A stretch of 64,000 bases of DNA. Origin: Delphinus delphis (Eukaryota; Chordata; Mammalia; Artiodactyla; Delphinidae). Where the stretch lies: NCBI RefSeq assembly GCF_949987515.2, contig NC_082691.1, forward strand, positions 61,759,740 through 61,823,739, read 5' to 3'. Positions 49,001 through 61,000 of this stretch are shown in pieces (the stretch's first letter is position 1; every line of letters starts with the position of its first letter). Position numbers and translations under genes: made by a program. The notes beneath the pieces were generated by a model that worked only from the letters and a program-made list of their open reading frames with translations, did no database searches and had not been told where the DNA came from.

Positions 49001-52000
49001 TAACGGGCTGAGCAACTGAAGGTGTATTGATTTATATCTCTGGGACTCAGTTTTGATATCTGTACGATGGAGCCAACCTGTCCTCCTGTCTCAGAAGCAG
49101 CGACCTATGGCAGGTCTGGGGGTGCCTTGGGATCAGTCTGCCCGGGGTGCAGCAGTGAGGGGGTACCTTATCTGTAGAGATTTTAAGAGCAATATTAAGA
49201 CCAAATAAAATCAGTCTGCTTTTTATTATCACCACGTGCTGGCAATTCTGAACAGAGGCAACGATAAAATACTCCTTCCTGCCAGGGCAGACTATCCCGC
49301 CACCCCACACCGCTTTGGTTTGCCACTGCTCAGAGGGGCTGTGAGACGAAGAGGTGACGGCAGAGGGCAGGAGGGGACCTCTTTCTCTCCTTTATGGCCC
49401 ATCCCACTTGTCACTCTTGTGGCCCTCACTGCAGACCCCTTTGGCTCGCATTCTGTAGAATCACTTTCTCAGGGCAGACAGATGTTTTTCCTCTGAACTT
49501 GGACTTCTTTTGAGGAAAAGTTTCAGCCCCACTGGGGGCCGTAATGGGCAAAGGAGGAGAGGGATGGGGTGGGATGTATCATTTGGGGTCAGGAACGAGG
49601 CGAAGCTTCAAGAGGAAGGAAGCTGGCACCGCAGATAACACGGAATCCAGCACCAGAGCAAGGGGGGCTGGTGAGGTCGGAGTGGGACCCAGCTTCCCGT
49701 GGGGACTGCCCTTCTGGGGGCTGCACTTGTTTCCACGTGGAGTCTTAGAGTCAGAATGCCACACGGGGAAACTGAGGTCCAGAGGAGGAAGGAAGTCACA
49801 CTGCCTGTTAGATGTCGGGGCACTGGTTACAGGGTCATCCCCTTCTCGTGCCATGTGCCACCTTGCTGGTGTCCTCCACCAGCTGAGCTCTCCTGAAGGT
49901 GAGCCTCCACGTCCCCTTCTCACAGGGCAGGGGGCATAGAGTGGTGGCAAGAGGTGCAAGAACGGGGTGGGTGGGTGACACAGGACTGGTTCTGCCACCC
50001 TTGGCATCCTCTGTGCTCTGAGTCCTACTACCTGTACAGGACCAGGGGTGAGGCAGGTGGGAGCCACTCACCTTATCGTCCAAAATGGGCTGACACTGTG
50101 AGTAGTTGATCCGTGAGGCCCAGGTCCCGTTCTCCAAGCACTCTCGGTAGGCATTCCCTACAAACACGCACCAAGAGGCGGGTCACTCCCCTCCTCAAGA
50201 ACACTCCCTGGCTCCCTAGTGCCCACAGGATAAGGTCCCTATGTCTCAGCCTCTCTAGGCCGGGAAACACGTCTGAACGTTCACGTGAAAGTCATTCATG
50301 TGAAAAGTGCACAAAAGCCTTACCACTCATGGTAGCTAAAAGGCATGATAAAACCCGTTTCTGATACAATTTTGACTAGCATTTTGTACACTCGCTTTAA
50401 TTTTGTTTGAAACTGAACCCCACCGTGAGCCCTGGGATGTGGCTGAACATTCACTGCTTTCAGCATGCCAAAGAGTTTCCATCCTAATCGCAATCATTTT
50501 ATGCTCCTGAGATCCATACTTTTCCCACCAGTATCAGCACTTCCACTTTCACCATAGTCACTATTTCTACAGCAGGTGTTTGCCCTGTACCAGGTCCTCT
50601 TCTAACTGCTTTGTTCACACTCGTCCATGCAATCCTCAGGCAACCCCATGGAGTAGGTACTGAGATTAACCCATTTTACAGATGAGAAAACTGAGGCACA
50701 GGGAGATCAAGCAGCTTGCCAAGGATACAAAGATGAGAAGATTCAAACCCAGAAGGTCTGACTTCAGGGTTTATGTTCCTAACCCCTAGGCTACTGAGTA
50801 GCGGTACCGGAATGACGGCAATATGGGGAAACAGGACTGCGCTGCTGACCTTGAGCTGCGGCTGCCTGGGAGACCACCATGTGATCTCTAAATGTTTGAG
50901 AACCTGGCTCTGTGTTAAAGTTGGAATGTGATGTGGGCAAAGACATTTCAGAGCATCAGTGTCTGATGTACTGAAGTGAGGGTTTTATTGAAGGGAGACG
51001 TATGAAGTTCAAGGAATGCGCATATTTTCTTTAAATCCTAGTTTGACTGTCAAGATCTAGCTCCTAAGGCACGCTCTCCAGGTAGCCCATCGTCACTTCC
51101 ATCCAGAGAAATGCCTCACACCTGATAACTCCAAAGCCCTCTGCCAGCCTCTGCTCTGCATTTCGCTGTCTTATGTACCCTACCTCCCCCGCTTACTTAC
51201 AAATTCTAAACGATCTATTGTTTGGGGATAATTTGTACCAGCGTTCTGCTCTCTGGCTAATGGGCAGTTGTTTGTGGATTTTTCTTTTGGGCTTACGTTA
51301 GAATCACAATATAAAGCTAATTTTAAAAAAACAGCTCACAGAGCACAGAGTCACAGAGCTGAAGGGGAAACCTTAGATTGTTTTTGGAAGCAATGAGTTC
51401 TGAAATAATTAAGTTACTTTAAAAATCCACTTCCGCTGAGCTAACAGTGAGTTAAAAGCAATGGAGTTACGAAGGAGCACTTGCTGAAGAGCAGAAACAA
51501 TGGGGGAGATTCTATTAGCCTAATTGTTTTTTAATTTGGTGCTCTGAGCTTATAGATTTTTCAAATTCGGGATTTTTACTGGCCTATTCCTGCCTCCTGG
51601 GCCTGTCACCTGTCAGCGAGGCCTGCCTCGGGCAGGTCCCTGGCCCAAGTATGAGTCAGTCAGGCCAATGCTGGTCTGACACCGACTCTGACCCCAATAT
51701 GAGGACACTAGCTCCTAGCCCCTGACCATGGCACCCAATTCCCCACTTGGGTTTTCTCCCTCTACAGGATTGTTTTACTACAGGTTGTATGTTAAGAGAA
51801 AGAAAGAAGGGTTGTATGTTAAGAGAATTTCATGCATAGGGTCAGTGATGTTACTGACCTAAAGGACAGAGTATGGGGTGAAACCAACGGGACCAATGTA
51901 AAGGCGTTTTGGGATGGTGGGTGATTTTGTAAAATGAACAGTCCCTCCCTAATGGGGATTTAGAGTCCTTCTCAACAGGCCTGCGTGAGGTGAGACAGAC

Positions 52001-55000
52001 CCTGATCCTGGCTATGGTTCAAAGGGCAGAAAAATTTATCTTCTGTGAATGTGTTCCTAGATGTCATCTAGCTTTTCTGAAGTCAGTGCTAAGCTCCTTC
52101 CTCCAGGAAGGCCTCTTTGATTGCTTGCATCTCACGAGCCTCTTTCTCCTGAGCCTCCCAACACCCCCAACCCTCTCAGTCCTGACAGCCTGAGCCCCAC
52201 ATTCCAGCCCTTGCTCATGACCTGGCCTCAGTTGTTCAGGTGGGTGAGTCTGGTGTCTCACATCAGTGTGGGGCTCCCTGAGGACAAGACCTCAGAATAT
52301 TCATCTCCCAAGTATGATATCTTGTGGTGGTACCGACCATGGGGCGGGCTTGCGGAAAGGAGGGGGTCAGGATAGAGATGCTGCACATCTGAGACCTTTC
52401 TGGTCCCTCACATCAATGCCCCTGGGGTACCAAGCTCCGTGGATTCTGTCTCCTCTTTCTTTTTCCGGAGTCCATCCCTCTCCTGCCCACCCTTCCACCC
52501 ACTCTCTAGTCACCTTGCACTGGCACAACACCCTCCTATCTTGCCTCCTGGCTTCATCTCTTGCCCCCCTCGACTCTCTATCCTTTACCCCCACTGCCAG
52601 AGTGATCATGCTGATTTCTGAATAAAAGTCATCAGCAGCTTTTTATTGCTCTTGGGAATAAAGTCCAACTTTCTTGGTGTGCTATTCAAGGCCCTTGACC
52701 CGGGCCCCAGCCGAACTTTCCTGACGCATCTCTGTGGCAGCTGGCATTTACACCAGCAGGCCTGGCACACACCGAGCTCCGTACCGAGCCACCCCTTGAG
52801 ACACCCTCCGCACTCTCACCCTTTACGCATGCACATATCCCTACAAACTCCTACTTACCTTTTAACCCCCAGCACTAATGCCACCTCCTCCTGGAGGCTT
52901 CCCCAACACCCAAGGTATTCCGTAATCTCTTCTTTTTCTCTAAACACCTCCTCTATGTCTTCCCATCTCTTGAAACATAGGTCTTCACACTCTATTGCCC
53001 TTGAACTACAGCCACATATCCATTTCATGTCACAGTCCAGTACACACACACACACACACACTGCTCACATGACTGAATCCAGTTTCACAAAGTGAAATTT
53101 ATCTTGACCACAGCTATAATATTTTTCTTTCTATTACATTCTAATGAATTATATTTATTCTATATACAAATACTAGTCACAACCCACTAAATTTACTTCA
53201 CAATCCACTATCGTACAACATAGTTTTGAAAAAGAAAAATCTCTTTTAGAGCATTTGCCGTAATTCACTATGAGTCTCATCTCTTTAGAATTGATCCTTC
53301 TTTTCTTTGCTACAGAACTTGAGCTCCCTGGGGACAGACAAGTAGGAAGAAACCATATTGGAGTCAACAGTTCCCTCCTCAGGAGTGAGCCATTGAGTAT
53401 ACGTGGGCTGAATCAAATTGACTCAGGTCTGTTGAAACCCTGGAAGGCAGGGTCTGAGATGTGGGATGTAGTGGTGGGAGGGAGCTTCCCTCTGGGGGCC
53501 CAGCCATGCCTGGGAATGAGGCTCTGGCTATAGACACTGGGTACCAGGGGACTGGAAGAGAGACGTTCCCAGCACTTCAGGGGAGCTGGCTAATGAGGAC
53601 ACTGCGCCCTCAGGCACAGCCTTGGACAGGAGAAAGTAAGACAGGAAGAGTCCCCCCTGGGACCCACAGGAAGATGCGCACGGAGAGTCTGAGGGCAGAT
53701 GGTCAGGCCAGAATTGTGGGGATGGATGTAGTGAGGTGGGTGCCTGTTACCACAGCAACGCAGGTGCCTCCACTGAAGATCGATGCCAATGGTGTGCAGT
53801 GTAGTCTGCCAGGGGCATTAGGGTCTGGGTGATGCAGGCAAGGTCTTCTCTTCCAGAGCTCTGTGGTCTGGGAAGCCTGCACTCTCCTGCAGCGTGCCCT
53901 GGCCTGTTGAAAGCCCTCATTACAATGTGCTCTGTCCCTTTCAGATGCTGACACTTTGACAAGAGCTTCTGATTTGGGCAGTCACCTGAGAGGTCCAGGA
54001 GCCTGGCTGGGAGAAGATGGAAGCCGAAATTCTAGCTGTAATTTTGTCTCTGGCTGATTAAGTGACCTTGGCTAAGTCCCGTCCCTCTCAGCCCCACTTT
54101 CCCCACTCATAAAAAGGAATGTAAACTGCTTCTCCGTGATGCTACTGGCATCTCAGGTGGGTCAAGTATTCGTTGTGTGGACCTAGCTATCTCCTTCCTG
54201 TCTGGCTTCCTTTTCAATCTGCTAACTGCCAGTAGTGCCCTCAAGCCACTGTGACAACCCCAGACACCCATACATCACTTTTAAGCGCTCCCGAGGTTAG
54301 CACTTCTATCTCTGATAGTCGAACTGGCAATATATGGGAGATGGGGACCATGAGGGACCCCATTTTTTGGGGTGGTTATGAGGGAGAGAGTGCCAGAGAC
54401 AGGCTGGGCATAGGGATGAGTGGGAATATGGTGGAGAAGCAATGTCGTCATTGGCTGTCGGGAAAGAAGATGACAAGAAGTGAGGGTGGGAGGGTGCTGA
54501 CAGGGTGATGGGAAGGGCCAGAAGCAATATTTACCGAAGGGATGAGGTCATGTGCAGGACTGAAATTTTCAGCACCACGGACAGCAAAATGCTACCACTG
54601 CCCACTTCCCACCATGAACGCAGGTGGGGAACCTTGGAGAGCGCCTAAGACTTACCCCTCCCCGCTCTGCCCATTCAGCCCATAGCCCTGGGCCCAGGCC
54701 AAGAAGGTCAAGATAATCCATGACCCTCTTCAATGCCCAGCTTCAGTCCTAGTACCTCCAGGTGCTTCCACGACAGCTCCAGACCCTGGAGGGTCAGCTG
54801 CTCACTTCTCTTAGCTCATGCTGGGTCGGTATTTTTCTCTCATTGATTTCTGTAAAGGGGTCATGCCTTCCCAGCTAGCTAAGGAGTAGGGGTGGCAAGG
54901 CCTAGGTCACCTCTGGCCCTTTCTTCAGGGCTACACAGAGCTGCGCACACAGGGGCTCAGGATGGACCGAGGTGGTGCTGTTGTCTAGGCTACCGGGGAA

Positions 55001-58000
55001 CTCCAAATGAGAATGAGAGGCTCAGGGTGGGCCAAGAGGATAGTCTGTCCTTGGACGCCCAGGCTCTGTCAAGCTGCACGGCAAATGCAAAACTGTCCCA
55101 CGTGCAGGAGCACCTTGAGTCGCACACTCATGGCACACTCTGAGCCCCGCTGCCAGAACTGTTGACACTGTAAGTCCAGCCCTTGCTGGGTAGGGGTGTC
55201 CATCTGAAATAGCAAACCTGTGGTCAGCATCCTCCAGGTTCCAGGCAAGAAAGTAAATTGGGAACTGAGTCAGCAGGCATCTCCTTGGCAATTTAAGAGG
55301 GCGAGGCAACTTCTCCTTCATTTGGTCTCAAGAGGCCCAAAGAGGGAGACATGTCCACGGTCACCAGCAATGAAGAGGCAGAAATAGATCTCTCTCCCCC
55401 AGGACACACTTTCTTACGGGAGATCCCGGAGTCAGTGTTTCTGGAAGGGAGAGGCTCTCCCTGCTACCCTGTGTTCCAGAAGATGTAGTCAGTTGTGCCA
55501 CCTCTGCAGGGTCCTAGCCACTTAGTGTCTGGACCCCCAGAGCAGAAAATGCCTGAAGGGCCAGATATGCCACCCTCGGTCCCCTTACTGCTTTTCCTGC
55601 AGTTGGACTACTGCAGACCTAGCTATCTCTTTCCTGTCTGGCTTGGGACCTACACCTTAGGTCACTTTTCTTTTGCGGGAAAGATCTCTACTGCCTGGAC
55701 TAGGCAGTGATACTGTGGGCTTTTCACCTCCAGTTAAGAGACCATTTGGGGAAAACACGGTACAGTCGTGGTGCCAATAGCACGGTCTCCCTGAGCTTCC
55801 CAAACAATGTGCATCTCCCTGAGTTAAGTCTGAACATTCCCCGTCTTGATCTAATCACCGCACGTTGGTGGGGCAGAGGTGGGGGCAGCTGGTGACGCTC
55901 ACCCAAGCTCAGGACCAACCTGCTGGGTTGAGAGATCGGGAATCTGCTATCACCAACCCAGTCATCAGGTTGGGAAGGGCCTCCTCGGGGCCATCTGCTC
56001 GTGACATCTGGGATGAGAGAAGGGCATTTCTTTCCCCTCTCTTCAGTATTGTGTGGACGCTGCTCTCCAGACCCCCTTGTCCATTCTGGACCTCCCCAAA
56101 CCCTCAGCTCTCTATATCTGAAGGGTTTTTCACCCATGATGCCCCTCCGTCCTTGAGTATGTATGGCAGGGGTAAATGTCCACACTTACAGCAGACAGTG
56201 GGGAAACTGAGTCAGGGAAAAGCAGCTTCATGGAGACCACAGTGGGCCCATAAAAAGGGAAGAGGTGTGAGTGGAATCCAGCTCACTGTGTGAGATCACT
56301 GGCCTCCCCAGGGAAGGGGCAAGTGGGAGGAGGTGCCTACCCCTGCTCCAGCCCCTATTGTGCAGGGCTCCCTCCATCCAGGCATCCCTAGCAGCTCGTC
56401 GCCATGACACCCGCCAGCGGAGGGAAGCGGAGAGAAGGAAGCCTGCGGCACAGGCTGCCGCGGAGGGGAGGATGTCAGGGGAAGGGGCCACGACAGCTCA
56501 CCCAGCACACCGCCCACCCTGTACAGAGAAACGGAGGCCCAAAGAGGAGAAAAGCCTGCCCAAAGGTGAGACAAGCAGGATTATGTGAAGTGACGGGGGT
56601 GGGCGAGTGGGGCGGGCGGTGAACACATCTCTGGCTGGCAGAGTCCTAAGCCTGGGGACTTAGGGGGCCAAGGGGCTGCTTCTCTCCAGAGGCCTTTGGG
56701 GATCAGACCCTCTTAGTGTAGACAGACCACCCCCTCCCAAGACACCATCCAGAGACCACTCAGTTTAGTGGCTCTCAGGGACAACAGAAGGCCACACCAC
56801 CTCAGGACAGCCATCCTCGGTGCGAGTGGGACCCTCAAGGACCTGATCCTGGAGACACTCCTCCTCTTTCCAGACCCTAGGCCTCGCTCTCCTCCCCTTG
56901 CTGCCAAGAGCCTAGCTGGGCACGGGGAGCCCTAGGCAGCGTCGTCTCCTAGTCATGACGGGGCCCCATGAGATTAGTATGTTTTCTGTGTCCTTCACAC
57001 AGATAAGGAAATTGAGACTTAGATGGGGTGGAGCTGCCCGGCACTCAGTGAATCGCGGCACAGCCAGGACCTCGGTGAGCTCTCCTGAAGCTGAGTCTGG
57101 GTTCTTCCTGCTGTTCCTCGCCTCCAGCTCCACCCCTGCAGGAGCTGTGAAAGGAAGTTCTGGCCAGACTCTGGAGCACCTGGTCTGAGGTGGGTGAACT
57201 GCATTTGGGGTCCTGTGGGGTGGGTCCTGAGAGTCACTGGGGGTGGCGATTTGCTCTGGGGGTTCCAGACTCTGCTGGGGTTGCCAGGGTGTGGAGGGAG
57301 TGGGCAGGGAAGGATGCTGCAGCCTCTGACTCAATAGCAGGAGGGAGGGGAGGGGCAAAGTCAAAGTTCCCAGCCAATCTGGATTCAGATTTAGATGGTA
57401 CATCCTGGACATCGAGCGGCATCCTTCCAGAGTACTCCAGTCCTGCATCATGACACTACGGACAAGCAGCTCGGACTCTAATGCTAGCAGAACCGAGGCC
57501 CACGCCCTGGCATTCAAGGCCTCCATGATCCAGCCCTATTCCCTCTCCACCTCTGTTCCCACCCTCCCTTCCACCTGACACATCACTGGCCCAATTTTTC
57601 AAGGCCCTGCTCTCCAGCACTTCCTCCATGAAGTCTTCCCAACTTGCTTCTCCCTGTTTTTTGGAATCAGCTTCCTCCCATGTACTCCTACAGCCTTGGC
57701 TGTGCTATTTCACTTAAGAGCAAACAGCAAAAAGTGCTCTTTAAGAATCTCTCTCTCTCTCTATCACAGGAGCCTCTGGAAGCCTGGGTCAGGTCTTATG
57801 CCTCTTTGAAGAGCTTGTTTCTAGTGGAGAAAAGGCAACATACCCACAAACCCAATAAAAGGTGAACCTGGACAGGGAATGGGACAGTAAGTGGAGGATT
57901 CCTGGGGAAGGGGCGGGGGGCTGCATCTTTGGTCTTCCCTGAGATGAAGGGTCCTTAAGCAGAGGGACAGCTGAGACTCCACTGTTACACTTCTCAGCTG

Positions 58001-61000
58001 TCTGGGCCCCATGCATGCAGAGGTGGAAAATGCTAGAGCGTGGGCTGAGAGCCCCCAGAGCCTGCTGAGGCTATTCAGGGTGCTGGCTTTCTGTGGGACC
58101 CTGGGCAAGTGTCTTTTCCTCTCCGGTCCAGTCATATCCCAGCCTTAAGCAGCAGGGGCGGGGAGGGCTGAACTCAGCACAGAAGGCCTCACAGCTGGGA
58201 AGTTCTCAGGTGTCTGGATGGCCAGAGGGGCATCCTTTCTGCTCTGTCTCTCTTTCCTCCTCCTTTCCTCAGCCAGACCCTCAGTGATGGTCATGCCTGT
58301 CCCACTTTCCCTCTCTCCCAGCAGGGGACAGTTCTCACACACAGGGTAACTGCTGACCCTTGGGCTTCAGGGGTCAGGGTGTGGTTGGGTCTCACTGGGG
58401 ACTGGGAATGCAGACCTGAGTTCCTGGAGTCACAGCTTCTATTCCTCAACCCAGAGGCCCATCTACCTGGGACCCTCCCTGAGGCTTCACCCCAGGACCA
58501 GGCCTGTCCTCAACAAATGTAATGTCCCCACTGCTTCAAGACCTTCAAGAACCACTCCCACCCCCTCCAGGAAGCCTTCCAGGAATGCTCTAGTGCCCAC
58601 CAAACCCATCTTTCCAATCCCTGATGGTTGATTTGTGTAAGCTTGGTCTTTAAGCAGCCTGGGGCTCTGTGAGGACAGGGCTCAGCCTTTCTCATCACCC
58701 CTGGCTCCTGAGCACAAGCAGGTAGACCCAGTGGGAAGACCCCATGTCTGGAGACCACCTAGTTTATGTGTTTCCATTTTAACACAACTAGGGCTTCAGA
58801 ATGTCTCTAGACTGGGGTTCTGGGAAGTGGAGGCCCCCCAGTCCTCCCCATAGGGTTGGGTTAGGTGAGGCATCTCTTCCCCCGTCCTGGCAGATGTCTC
58901 AGTATAGATGGGCCTGCCATTCTCAGCAGGACATGGTGCGAGCCTGAGGTCAAGGAGCCGAGGCTGAGCCGGGCTGGGCTTAGTGATTCCGCAGGAGGAA
59001 AATGACCCTGTCCACGAGGCTGCGGGACCCTCCTTTGCAGACACGAGGCCCACAGGGACAGGCAAGGGGAGGTGCCTGAGTGGGGCAGATAGAACGAGGG
59101 ATGGGAGGAGGGAGAGATAGAGGGTTTGGGGAGAAGGGAGGGAGGGAGGGGGGATGGAGAGAGGGGTAGGGGGAGGGAGAGAGAGAGAGAGGGAGGAAGG
59201 GAGCTGAAGAAGGAAGATGGAGGGAGGGAGGGAGGGAGGGAAAGAGAATCACATAGATAGAAAACAAGATAGAGACTGAGAAATACACAGAGACATACAC
59301 ACAAAAAGAGACAGATAGAAAATACACCCAGAGACAGAGATAGAACCACACATAGAAATAGAAACAGAGATAGAGCCATGGAGACAAAGAGAACAACACA
59401 GAGAGAGACACGCACACAGAGATGGGCACAGGAGTGGAATACAGGTGAGAGGTGGGAGGAAAATGGAATACAGTGCCCACCTCTGGCCAGACCACTGCTG
59501 GGCTAATCCACTTCCCTTCTCCCTACAGACAGGGAGATTGAGGCCCAGGAAGCGGGTGGGACTTGCCCCAGGTTCTACTGTGTATGGACATTATGATAGT
59601 TTTGGGTGGCCCCGAATTTGAACCTGATTCCCATATGGGCCTCGGGGAAACCTGGGAGAGGCAGAGAACACCTCCTGCCACAGGGCTGAAATGCCAGGCC
59701 CTCATCTTCTAGGCTCCCTTGTAGCCAGAGCTGGAGTGTGGGACCCAAAGCTCCACACTCCCCCCACCTCAACAGATGCACTGGCCCCGAGGAAATCAGT
59801 GAGCTGGGGGCCCACAAAATGGAGATGGGCAGAGTGTTTCCTGGGGACCACTGCAGGAAGCTTAAAAACCCAAGGCAGTGATGACAGCAGGGCCATGGCC
59901 CATCTGGTGGCCAGGGCTTGTGACGTTGTCAGGGCCCACTGAGGGAGAGTAGGGGCTCCCTCACTGGGCCAGCTCTGCCCTGAGTTCTTGGCTGGGGACC
60001 CCATTTCTGGTTCTGGTTCTCCGTTCCATCCAGTAATTCTGTAAGCTCCCCAATAGCCTTTCAACAAATTCCTTCTCTGTTTAACCCATCATATTTGCTT
60101 TCTCAGAGGCAGCAGAGCCTTAGTTAGAATCCTTGTTCTGTTATAAGCTGTGTGACTTTGGGAAAGTCACTTAACTTCTCTGTGCCTCAGTTTCCCCATG
60201 TGTAATATGAGGATAATACCATGTCTGTTATTGGGTGTGTGTAAAGATTAATGAGTTAACACAGGTCAAAGACAGTACAGACACACAGAACCTGCACCAG
60301 GTGGGGGAAAACACTGGAGGGGACTCGGACACGTGGGCACTTAACTGGGTTCTGCCACGGACGAGCATGGGTGGCCTTGAACAAGTCCCTTCCCTTCCCT
60401 TGGCCATTGCTGAATCTGGAAACAGTCTCTGGGTAAGAATAACAAGGCTCTGACCAAGTCTCCCACACTTGCTACCTGTAGCTGTTAGCTAACCACACAA
60501 AAACTCCTGAATACCTTGTCTCCAGACCAAGGCACTAGCCTGGGCTTCCTCAACCAGCCAATTGCGTTCTCCATATCTTCACTCAGACGTCCCTCCAGCC
60601 CCTCAGACCACATATCCTCTACTGTACTCAGCATTTTCCTAGTGTGGTCCCTGAATCCTCCCTCTTCCCTGTCTCATGCCAGTCTTGTCAGTTACAAACG
60701 CATCCTTGCCCTCTTCTGCTCTCGCAGCCTCCACTTGACCTGAGTCAGTTACAGGAGTCTCCTAACCCCTCCTTTTGCCACCAGAGACTCTGTGTCCCAA
60801 AGCTGAGCTCCTCTGCTCACAAGCTCCCCTAGGCTCCCTCCTGCACCAAAGGTGAAGTCCTCTGCAATACTGTGAGTCATCTGACCAGCATCCAGCCATC
60901 TGGTCTCATCTGCTTCTTTCTCCTACTACCTGTGCTCCATGTAACACTGGCCAGTCCCGAGGCACAAAGTACAGTCCCCATCTCTTCCCCTAGACTTACT

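Noticed and set aside
58861..59495. Two long minus-strand frames rich in Leu, Ser and Pro
   Set aside because: They are translations of a simple purine-rich repeat.
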